Source of the DNA: Alentia gelatinosa | Taxonomy: Eukaryota > Annelida > Polychaeta > Phyllodocida > Polynoidae | Length of the DNA: 64,000 nucleotides | Reading direction: 5' to 3' | Assembly (NCBI GenBank): GCA_950022655.1 | Contig: OX465592.1 | Location: 5,415,544 to 5,479,543, forward strand | In this document: one piece after another, positions 1 through 9,825 of the stretch | How positions within the stretch are numbered: the first letter of the stretch is position 1 | Layout of the letters: every line of letters begins with the position of its first letter | Program-made: the position numbers and the translations under genes | The notes under the pieces: generated by a model | Seen by the model: the letters and a program-made list of their open reading frames with translations, nothing else | What the model was told of the DNA's origin: nothing | Database searches by the model: none

Positions 1-3000
1 CTATCATCCCCCACATATTCTAGAATAGGGTTTTCAGAACTGTTCAGAAAAAGCTTCTCTTGTATCATGCAACATGTCTCCTATATAACTTAAAACAATG
101 AACTTCCAATATAACAGCAGTGAGCTGGCGATGCAGGAATATAGTAATACAATAATATGCCGTGACCCAAGTGACCTACACTGACAAGCTTGGTGCAATC
201 TGATAACAACCGATACAAATTAATGCAAACCTAAGACTTTGCGCTTTGGTGTGTTCATGGCAGCAATATACCTACTTCATTCCACTAGCTTGCAGACACC
301 CCTACATCTAACCATGATGGCATTCTGAACATACACAAGAGGGGGGCAATCATAAATGTGCACCAGTTAACATTGGCACTCATATGGGACACTCAGTAAT
401 GGCAGCTTATTATCATGATCACTAATCGTGATCCAAGTACATATGCAAGAAAATGTGTGTAATATAATGGATGATAAACTGGTAAACCCAGACTGGAGTA
501 CAACAATGAGGATACGGACCGCACGGCACAGCACAGCCATCCAGAGCAGTGTACAGCATCCAATTCTCCTACGGCTAGAACGTGTAAAATTCACAAAATA
601 CATGAGTATTTGGGTAAAAAGGTACACTGGAAAAAGATATTACATCGGTTCATATATATATCCACATATGAAAATACATCCATCTCAAAACGATTGCAAA
701 ATGTAAAACACTACATCTACATAAATTGTTTTTTTTTTATATCTACGTTCTGGAGATTCAAGCACACTTATTGCACAGAAGAACAATGATAAAAATGTAT
801 AAGAAAGTCAGAGATAAATTATCATATAGCAACAAGAATAGCCTTATTATGCTGGCTATTATAAACCCTGTGGGTAGAGTACAAGTAATATGAACATGGC
901 AGACCGAGCACAACCACACTTATTTAGTCGGCGGTGGAACACCACCGCAGCATTTTAAAGGTTTACATTACTAAGAGTGTAAATTCAAAAGACCATATTT
1001 ATGTCATATCCACCAGTTTGTGAGAACAACTTCTGAGAGGCGAGACTGGGCAGCGGCCAACCACCTCCAATGCCAACCAGATACAAACAACAAGATTATT
1101 GTTGTAAACTGTAAATGGAAAGTGGATTTCATCCACTAGAAATATTTTGTATATGTATATGTAGAGAGTAAATTGTCTCTTAGATAGAAGAGTTATTTCG
1201 GGCAAATTTGAAAAAAAAAATCTAGATGGGAATGTTCCTTGTCATTCTCTCTTCAAACTGAAAAGTGTTGACTACTTTTTAAAAATCATCTGACAGAACT
1301 GTAATATTGCTATTGTATGGATGAAAATAAAGCCCACTTTGTGTCATTCTGTTTTCTTCATAAAGGTCCATTCACCTCTTTCATGTTCAGGGTATAAATC
1401 TTTTGTCATAGAGAGCTCCTACAGATTTCAATGAGCTACAACTAATAAGCCATAACAAACAATGGTCCAGGAACACCTGTCAAATCTCATATAAACTACT
1501 CATTAACAAGATCAGGATGACCTTAAACAGGAGTTGTACTTCCTCTGCTTTCCCAAGGCATACACAGACTAAAACAGATCAACCTAGATATCCATAGAGT
1601 AATACCCTTTGCTCCAGACCTACTTTTAATAACATAGCGTATACGGTTTGCTCCGTTATGACCCTAACAATGTATAAACCAAAGCTTTCCATTTGTCTCA
1701 TGACTCAGCACTGAGTAAGTATCACTTACAAGGAGTTTATAGCAGTTTTTACCATAGCATAAATGTCATTCATTATGAAGTTGTTGAAGGCACCTGGAAC
1801 TATACTCATACCCCAACTTAAACCAACGATGAACAAGCGTTCGGCCCTGCCCCCACCAGCCCACTGTCTACAGGAGGGACTCGGGGAGCAGTAATGCCAA
1901 TAGAAGCGACACCAATGGAGATGAAAATATCCACATCTGCAGAAATCTCAGTATAATTTCACAAGGAAAATAGAAACTATTTTACAAAATACCAAAACCG
2001 AAATGGCACAGTCACATGGGTGTAAATAAAACAGTAAATCATTTGTTGACCCATGTTGGGTTCCTCCCCAGGAAGATCTTTAAACATTAGCACCAATGGC
2101 TTCTTTCTCAACTAGTCTAATTGATAACTCTCATTTCCCCCTAATTACCTAAGTCTTCTCAGTGTGTTTGAACTAGACTGTGGATTGTCATTCCAGTATC
2201 TACCCCTGGGGAGAAAACTTAGCTGGAGATAGGAATCAAATTGGTCCAGACAGTCAAACGAAATGCAGAATAAACTGGTTATCCAGAGTTTGACAAAGAT
2301 TATTTTTCTGTCTCTTAATTTCAATGTGATTGAAGTATGAGCAAATAATCCCACTTAAGTACGGGGAAGATTAGATGTAAGTACCACTGTCTTGTAAAAA
2401 ACATGGAAAATAAGTTAAAATACACAATACAAAAAGTTCATCTCAAGTGTACGACTTATACACTTCCTAATTTACGCTGTATTCTTTTTTATGTGTGACC
2501 ACATGGAAAATTTCATTTTCGTAACTTACAGTGTCCATTCATATGATATCAGTACATTGTGGTAGCAGGAACACTCTACTGGAAAACACGCTACTCTGGC
2601 ATTGAGCATACAGTAGTGTACAATAATTACAGTATAAATATGGAATATAATCGTTCATTCAGATCATCCTCACGGTGACCACAGCAATATCATCTCATTA
2701 CTTTGGGACTTCTTGTTATTTTGTATTCTTTCCTATGAGACTGGATTTCTCACTGGCTTGGCAAAACAGGGAATAAAAAATATTGATATTCCATAAAACT
2801 GAGAAAAAAAAATCTGCTTCAAGCAGCGATGACATTTTATGTAAGCAGTTGTTATACACATTTTGGTAGATGCAGTTTTCATATATTTAGAATATATAAA
2901 TCACCAACATTTTTCTGTAAAACAAACTATATTTAAGCATATAATAATGGAAGGTTTCTCAACTGATGACTCCACATGTTCTTTAAGAAAGTTATTGCTG

Positions 3001-3554
3001 GTGTTATGTTGAGCAGTTGTTTGCTCTTATACCCTTTTAAGTAGAAATTTCCATTCTTTATCATAATTTATAGTTATTCTTTCTATATTTTCCAAATATA
3101 CTTTATCGCAGGACGGATAAACCACGTCAAAGTCAAAAGTGGACAATAAAACGTTGGGCATTCATGACACGAGCCCTTTTCTCTACTTTCCTAGTCTAAT
3201 AATCTCTTCTCCATCATCAAGGAAACCCCTTAAAAAACAAACCATAAATCACTCCTGCATCACAAGTCTGGTAAAAATAAAGAAAACATACATAACAAAA
3301 AACTACACACTATGGTCTTGCTCCAGAGAATAATCTCTGAATTCGGGTTGACAGTTTTTGTGTGTGTCGTGATAACAGCTTTAAAGAGCTCATAAAGAGG
3401 TTTAACAACAGATCAATAATGTTTCAAACAAAATATACAGCAGCTTCAAAGTGTGGAAAACTGCAGCTAAATGCTTCAATACAGACACAAACCAGTCTTA
3501 CTAAGGGTGTAGTAGGCCAGCCATCTTACAATGTCTATGTGTGGATGCAAGCCG
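1..3554. other. non-coding flank downstream of the homeobox gene
   Basis: AT-rich sequence with no convincing coding exon, RNA gene or TIR element on either strand. It lies downstream of the stop codon of the minus-strand homeobox gene, so its right part probably includes that gene's 3' UTR. I could not find a clear polyadenylation signal close to the stop codon. Confidence 0.45.
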
Positions 3555-4348
3555 CTAGGCATCATTCTCAACTTCCTGGACATCAGCGCTATTTTCCACT
3601 TCGGCAGAATTTGTCGGTGGCGATCCTGGATTATTACTATCTGCCACCTTCTCCTCAGCCTCCACAACAACTGCTGCTAGTTCTCTCTCATCATCCTTCT
3701 GACCTTCAGAGCCACCCTCACCTGTACATTTACCTTCCATTTTACCCTGACCTTTACCTTCAGGTTGACCTTGATCTTTATGTTGACCTTTTGGTTGATC
3801 GAGAGCCTGACCTTGAGCATTGTCCTTGTCCTGGGGTTCTGCATCGTCAGAGTCTGCAGCGGAGAGGTCTGTAGCGATGATGAGATCCGAACTGCTGGAA
3901 TCATCCAGAGATGCAGCATATGACATCCGACTTGACTCATTGAGATGTTTGTCGTCTGCGTCTACGTCTATCTCCCCATTGCCCGGGGTGCAGTTTCTTG
4001 AGTTTTCCCCATCATGGTCCGAGATGAATTCGGGGCTACCCAGGGTGCACTCTGTGTTGTCGACACTGTTGGAGCTGAAGTTGGGCGTCTTGCCATCGTT
4101 GGTTGCCGTCGAGTCATTCAGGGTGTAGTGCATCTGGCTGTAGGCTGCAGCGCGCCGGCGTCTACGCTGGTTCTGAAACCAGATCTGGACGTTCTTCTCG
4201 GTGATGCTGAGTCTGCGCGCCAGCTCAGCCCGCTTGTCAGCAGATGTCGACAGGAAGGGGTCGTTCTTGTACTCCGTCTCCAGCGCCTGAAGCTGCTCCT
4301 GTGAGAACTTGGTGCGCGGTTTGCGCATCCAATCTGCACTTGACCACT
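3555..4348 (-). CDS. homeobox gene, last coding exon (homeodomain and acidic tail)
   Basis: Encodes residues 403-666. The homeodomain starts RKPRTKFSQEQ and ends WFQNQRRRRR, with the conserved Arg5, Phe8, Leu16, Trp48, Phe49, Asn51 and Arg53 equivalents. The spacing from Leu16 to Trp48 is 34 residues instead of the usual 32, so two residues are inserted between helices 1 and 2. Position 52 is Gln. The C-terminal half is Ser/Asp/Glu-rich, followed by short imperfect Gly-Gln-Lys repeats visible at DNA level near 3735-3830, and the frame stays open to the stop. Confidence 0.85.
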
Positions 4349-6050
4349 CTGCAAGCAAATGAATGTAAGTGAAGGTGTTTTTATTACAAGCAGAAAGATA
4401 GTCCACCTGGAAATGTTCAGGGTTTACAGTCAATGAAGGATGAAATGTTCAGGGTTTCAGTCAGTGATGGATGAAATGTTCAGGGTTTTCAGTTAAGGAT
4501 GGATGAAATGTTCAGGGTCTACAGTCTGGGAAGGATGAAAAGGCTAAGAGCTGCCATGCCATGCCAGATAACCAGGGAACTAGCGTAATGCATACTGGAC
4601 CATTACATGCCACCATGGCTATATTCATATACACTGAAAATGTTACAGACGATACAAAATTTTACAGACAATAAAATAGATTTGGAATGTTGAGGCTCTT
4701 TACACCAAACAAATTTACATCACCCCAGGGTATATAAACTAACAATGTGGAAATGTTCCTGGTGATCTAAGCAGAGGTCATGCTTACTGATTTTGTTGGT
4801 AATTCTAAGTGAACACATGAGGGAGGAGGATTGATGGTCTCACCTGCGACTGGCAGAGACGAAGGCTCTTCCTTCATGTTGCTGGTGGAGAACGACCATG
4901 GTGACAAACATCCACCATGTGGAGGTTGCTGCTGACCCGCAGACGAAGGTGGTGAGTGGAGCTTGTGCTGACCATCACGCGGCGAAGACTCGCTGCTTGC
5001 TGGTGTGTTGGAATTCTTTGCGTTACTGTTCATTCCCACAGACTTGTTCCCACTGTTACCCAAGTTCTCAGGCTCTTCTTCATCGTCTGATATTCGCTCT
5101 CGCTTTGGAGTCACCAACATCAAGGGTTCGTCCTCTGCCTGTCTTAAGATGGAAAGCCCTTGGGGGATGTCAAGGTCGTTGCTGTGGGGCATAGCGACCT
5201 TGAGGCCAGTCTCTAACTGGTTTGGCAGATCTAGTCGTCGCTTCTTGGAGCTTGAGCAATCGATCACTTCCAGTTGTAGCTGTTTCTGCTGTGTGGAGCC
5301 ACCTGCTTTATTGCTGCTTGTATCCAGGCTGCCATCACTAACTTGGTTCCAGTTTGCTGCATTTGAGGTGCAGGCATTATGTAGCTGTTCGTTTTCTCGA
5401 CTCAGGCTGGTCAGTCGTTCAATGGCACTTTTCGCTGCGGCATTTAATATGGCACTGTTCAATGAAAACAAATTCTCTGTTCTAGCCTCACTGTTTTCTA
5501 GCAGTGAGAGTCCAGGAGTGTTCAAAGTTGTCTGGAAGCCAACGGCTGCAGACCGGGGCATGCTGGGTAACTCGTGAAGGTCCTCTGCTGTCTTGCTGTT
5601 CAAAGGCAATGGCCAAGGTTCAGACTTGTTGACGTGGCTTGTTGCTGCTGATGGTGAGGTCAGGCACCCAGCCGGTTTACTGTGAAAGGGGGACTGGTTC
5701 TTGGTGTGGGCAGCAGGCGGCTGTCTCTCTACGGCTCTTTGCCGGCCTGACTTGCACGTTAAGTCTTCGGGACATTCCGTCGGAACATCGTTCACACTGT
5801 ATGGTCTGGGATCAGGGTATAATCCATGGGGGGTCTTTTTACTGGTATTACGATGAGGGAGCTGACTCCCGGCATCAACGGCTTCATTGACTGTCTCTGT
5901 GATTTGTGTAACAAAGATGGCCGATCTATCAGCAGTAACACACAGTGTTCCTTGGATCTTCAATTCATCAGCGTAAAGATCCTCCTTCAGGAAGAAGTCT
6001 ATGATGGCCCGCGTGAGGGCCAGCTTCAGTTTGGCATGTTTGGAAGCCAT
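3555..6050 (-). CDS. atypical homeodomain protein, two coding exons
   Basis: Probable nuclear DNA-binding transcription regulator. The model joins complement(4844..6050) to complement(3555..4348), giving 2001 nt and 666 aa. The first exon ends in phase 1 at a GTGAG donor and the second starts after TTGCTTGCAG in the matching phase, so the split codon is Glu. The chosen ATG has G at -3 and +4, and follows a TTTTTACAG acceptor 17 nt upstream, implying an untranslated exon further right. Residues 1-60 look like a folded helical domain that I do not recognise. Residues 190-225 could form a coiled coil, KKRR at 269-272 is a possible nuclear signal, and residues 320-400 are Ser/Pro-rich. The homeodomain is at about 410-471, with WFQNQRR in helix 3. 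The tail is acidic and then rich in Gly, Gln and Lys. The homeodomain class is not assignable by eye. Confidence 0.8.
4408..4545. repeat. about 35-bp tandem repeat in the homeobox intron
   Basis: Four imperfect copies built around GGATGAAATGTTCAGGGT lie in the intron, starting about 60 bp from the acceptor of the homeodomain exon. Confidence 0.75.
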
Positions 6051-6067
6051 CGCTGAATTCCAGTTTC
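4844..6067 (-). CDS. homeobox gene, first coding exon
   Basis: Starts after a TTTTTACAG acceptor with 17 nt of 5' UTR, then the ATG at complement(6048..6050) and 402 full codons plus one base. The opening residues MASKHAKLKLALTRAIIDFF suggest an amphipathic helix, followed by KEDLYADELKIQG and a short strand-like segment. This N-terminal block is less biased in composition than the rest, as expected for a conserved domain. Later parts are low-complexity Ser/Pro/Asn-rich with an MKEEP motif that could be sumoylated (inference). Confidence 0.75.
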
Positions 6068-6594
6068 CTGTAAAAAGCAAATATTCTTATTCACTTTATA
6101 AGCAAAACAACTATATCAAGTGCTCAGGGTTTTCCTGGGAAAAATGTATATTCATAAACAACCAGTGATTATAGGTGGTAATAAGAGTGTTTTATTACCA
6201 CGAACAAGGAGGTTCTTCAGTTTTATGTAAAGCATTACATCCACTATATTAACCTGTTGCTGATACTAGTGGGCGTATCCTTCGAGAAGTTGATACTTAG
6301 TAATATCCGAGCGTGAACTAACCACAAGGAGGATAAATACACTTCATGTATTCATCATTTATTTCAAAAGATACAAATAATACAGTATCAGAGATACTAA
6401 GTAACTAATTTTAGTGGACATAGTCCATGGTAAATCGTTCGCCAGTGCGACCGGTCGATAATTCGTTTTAGGCTATTCATTGTATTACAAGAATTCTGTC
6501 ATGAGCAATTCATTTACGATACATGAGTTACTGTTCAGCGCAGCCTAGCGGCGGGTATTTTAGTAAGGCTGTCGCTTGGTCAAACATGGCTCAG

Positions 6595-7110
6595 TGTGGC
6601 TCCATGGTTACTGGAGAACTCGACCCGAAACGAACTCGACCCGTAGTTGTCAGGAGAACTCGACCCGTTTTTGCAGAAATCGATTGGAGAACTCGACCCG
6701 TTCCAGATACTTATGGATAAGACATTTTCATATACAAGTAAAGGTCTGATTAAATAGCTTTTAGACATATAAACCAGCGCATATAGAAAATAAGTCCAGC
6801 TAGGTTTAGGGTTCGGGTTAGGGATAGTAAAGGTCTGATTAAATAGCTTTTAGACATATAAACCAGCGCATATAGAAAATAAGTCCAGCTAGGTTTAGGG
6901 TTCGGGTTAGGGATAGGGTTAGAGTTCGGGTAAGGGATAAGGTTAAGGGTAGGGTGTTCTGTATTTTTTCCCCAGAGAAGACCAAATTTGAGGTCAAGAT
7001 AACATACTTACTACTAAATATAGTATTCATTCATAGTTGAGACACTTGAATTCTTAAAACGGATTGAGTTCGTTACGGGGCAAGTTCTCCAGTATTCGGC
7101 TCCATGGGTG
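6595..7110. mobile_element. inverted-repeat element carrying telomere-like repeats
   Basis: Arms of about 50 bp at 6595-6643 and 7061-7110 are inverted copies of each other, sharing GGCTCCATGG, ACTGGAGAAC and ACGAACTC. The left arm continues into four copies of GAACTCGACCCG. No coding capacity is seen, so this would be a non-autonomous element. Confidence 0.6.
6738..6915. repeat. 89-bp tandem duplication ending in TTAGGG-like repeats
   Basis: Two head-to-tail copies of an 89-bp unit starting GTAAAGGTCTGATTAAATAG, each ending in degenerate telomere-like sequence (TTTAGGGTTCGGGTTAGGGA). Further degenerate GGGTTAG-type units continue to about 6955. Confidence 0.85.
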
Positions 7111-7436
7111 TGATTTGAAGAACATTTTTTTTTAAAGATAAGACTTCTGGGACAAACTAGGATATTGTATTAACAAGTCTGGGCTCTCTATACGATATGA
7201 CTGCTGGGATAAACTTGGGCATTGTATCAACGTGTCTGTGCTGTCTAAATGTTAGAGTTGACATTTGTCTCATTTTTCACTTAGGGGGAGATGGTGTGTG
7301 GACCTCCTAATGTGTTCCACCAACACACAAGATATATAACATCATTACATTATATTACATCACCCCTGGAAGATATATAAAGATATGTCAAGATTTGCTT
7401 GGCATACCAAGTCTTGCTGGGTTTCGAGTAATTGTG

Positions 7437-7568
7437 TTTATCCTACCCCTAATAAAAAACGCCATAGGCTTAACATGGGATTTGTTTATGTCACTGGGTG
7501 TGACATAAAGTGTTGTTTATGTCACTACTTTCTAATACTGAAAAAATGTGGAAACGGGGTAGGAAAAA
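7437..7568. mobile_element. short TIR element, TTTATCCTACCCC family
   Basis: A 132-bp element bounded by TTTATCCTACCCC and the imperfect inverse GGGGTAGGAAAAA. Related copies are at 34731-34862 and 58910-59060, and a one-ended copy is at about 31380-31475. Non-coding. Confidence 0.75.
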
Positions 7569-7573
7569 ATGTA

Positions 7574-7712
7574 GACGCCACTCGTTTGAGTTTGAGTTTA
7601 CTTATGTCACTCATTGTGTTGGCTCCATAATGTCACTCGTCTTTGACTTGTGAAATTATGGAGCCAACAAAATGCGTGACATAAATAAACTGAGACTCAA
7701 ACTCGTGACGTC
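7574..7712. mobile_element. snap-back palindromic element
   Basis: Arms start GACGCCACTCGTTTGAG and end CTCAAACTCGTGACGTC, inverted across a centre near 7640. It sits 5 bp from the preceding TIR element; the same pair recurs in opposite orientation at 34587-34862. Confidence 0.8.
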
Positions 7713-7719
7713 TCTTTCT

Positions 7720-8880
7720 AGTATTTTTGCCATACATTTTTCTCATAGCCATGGCATAGGTAAAGAATTTACACTGCCACTGGCTAGATGTAATCACTGT
7801 CTCTTCTCTAGGGATAATCTAAATACAGACAATACAGAGGCATTGCGCTAATACATCCGATCCCCTAATGTTAAAGAATACGTTGCTACGTGATAGTTTG
7901 TCCAACTCGGCCGCGTATCTATGAACCCACTCCCACCTGGGGCCTAGCAGAAAAAGGTCGAACGCTGCAGCAGCCGCCCACAGGTCAATGGATGACAAGG
8001 AAGATAATACCCCATATAGTCATAGATATTGCTTCTGTATTCCGAAAAATAGACCATCAAATACTCTAAATCAAGAGACCAGCATATTACAATTACAGGC
8101 AGTCACTTTGTATTTAATGCCCATTACGGAAAAAACCACCAGATGACGTTCGTTGAAAAGGAATCCTAATTTCCCTATTATCGCTCACATAAACATTACA
8201 CCGCAAACCTTCGTATTGGCTGAGCGGGAGGCCATAATTTGGTGTCTAGATCTTGTTTGATTCGTTACACAAGTTAATTACCTACTTTTCACGACTACGG
8301 AACTTTCATTCTGTCCGTCATTGGCCTCAAAACGGGGCCAGTTTTGCCCCTTTTCTGTGCCAGAGTACGAGTTTTCCTGTGCGCCCGAAGAGAGCCTTGC
8401 CTCGCAGAATAAGTGAAAATATTAGGATAAAAAAATCTATTACATTGAAATTATAATATATTAAACTGTGACCCGATTTATATCTATTTTACTATAATTT
8501 GAGAAACATGTATTGATTAATATCGTTAAAATTATTAACTATTTTTAAAATATATTTTGCGAGGTGACTGAGCTGGACGCTGGTTTCTAACGAGTCGAGT
8601 TTTCGCGGCAAGTATCAGCAAAAACGTAGTCTGCAAAATTGTCGTCTGGAACACAAATCTGGTGTAGTTTACCCGAAAGATACTCGCAGCTCCTATGGTG
8701 ATCGCATAAATCAGGTAACAGTCAATCTAGGTGCTTTGTGGCAGGCTACAGTAAACCAGGAATGGCATGACTGTGATGTTCTCCATCTTTTTACCGTTTT
8801 AGTACTTTTACACTGCCTCTAACTTGAGTCTAAGTCTGAGGGCGTGAGGCTCAGAAGCCACAAACAGTAGTGTTCGGTCG
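7720..8880. other. interval between divergent genes, no clear gene
   Basis: Lies between the divergent homeobox and THAP genes, so it may hold their promoters. The stretch 8560-8714 is more GC-rich and ends in a donor-like CAGGTAACA, making it a possible plus-strand 5' untranslated exon of the THAP gene. This is weak and needs transcript support. Confidence 0.3.
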
Positions 8881-8884
8881 GGAA

Positions 8885-9075
8885 TTGGACGCCTTGAGCC
8901 TTTTACCGTTTGAGCCCGCTGTAAGCGCGAAAAAGTGGACGCCTTGAGCCTATAAATGCACTTTTCAAAGTTTTTACATCAAAACAAGGTAGTTTCAAGG
9001 CGTCCACAGAAAAGCTCAAGGCGTCCAAATTAGGGCTCAAATCGTCCCGGGCTCAAGTCAAGGCGTCCATGAACC
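8885..9075. mobile_element. palindromic element with TGGACGCCTTGA motifs
   Basis: TGGACGCCTTGAGCC occurs twice in direct orientation on the left, and TCAAGGCGTCCA three times in inverse orientation on the right, around a centre near 8985. This makes an imperfect 190-bp inverted repeat without coding potential. Confidence 0.65.
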
Positions 9076-9712
9076 TGTTCCGTTCGGTCAGTTAACCCCC
9101 CCCCCCTCACACACTTCAGTTTTACTGGCAGTTTATTATATCTTGATACTTTATTGAAGTTGGTATAAGGTTATGAACCCATTGACAGTGATCATGAAAC
9201 CCGTTTCATTTAACCGATGGCCATTGTCAACACTTACAGTTACAAACACGACATTAGTATTGAGATTTTAACAATCCAAAGCTTGGACGCTGTCCCTCAA
9301 ATAGGCTAAATGACGTATGCTATTTTTGACGGCCCCTCCCGTTTTGTCATGTTTTGTCATACATCTCTTGTCATGCCTGCTATTGAAAACTGCCCCCACC
9401 CCCGCTACATAGTAAATGGTAAAAGTGGCCTTCAGTCAAGGCTTCACTGGTCCAAGGCATTCTTTTGCTACTATGAGCATTGGCTGTTAAAACCACAGCT
9501 ACATAAGTTATAATAATTCCAATACTGAATAGTTTGGGGACCAGTCAAAGTACCTTACAGGGTCAAAGTTCTACCTAAATCGAAGTCAAAGTATACAAAG
9601 TAAGTCAATATAACACCCTGTCGGTTGTTTCACTAGATTCTCGACCCTTGTTATTGTTGTATTATTGTTCCTGTGATCTATTTTCCATCTAAAATTGTGT
9701 TTATTTTCAGAT

Positions 9713-9825
9713 ATGGTGCTCTGTTTTGTACCGGGCTGTAACCACAGGAGCCTAAAGGACACCTGCAAGTTTCGTCGTTTCCCGTTTGACGAGAAAAAGT
9801 CAACTCAATGGCAGAAACTATGCAG
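9713..9825 (+). CDS. THAP gene coding exon 1
   Basis: Begins MVLCFVPGCNHRS just after TTTATTTTCAG and ends TGCAG before GTGTGA, in phase 2. Carries the first two zinc-ligand cysteines (C-x4-C), the FRRFPF motif and the conserved Trp of the THAP fold. Confidence 0.88.

Noticed and set aside
3362..3874. 170-codon plus-strand frame opposite the homeobox tail
   Set aside because: Antisense shadow of the low-complexity C-terminal coding sequence.
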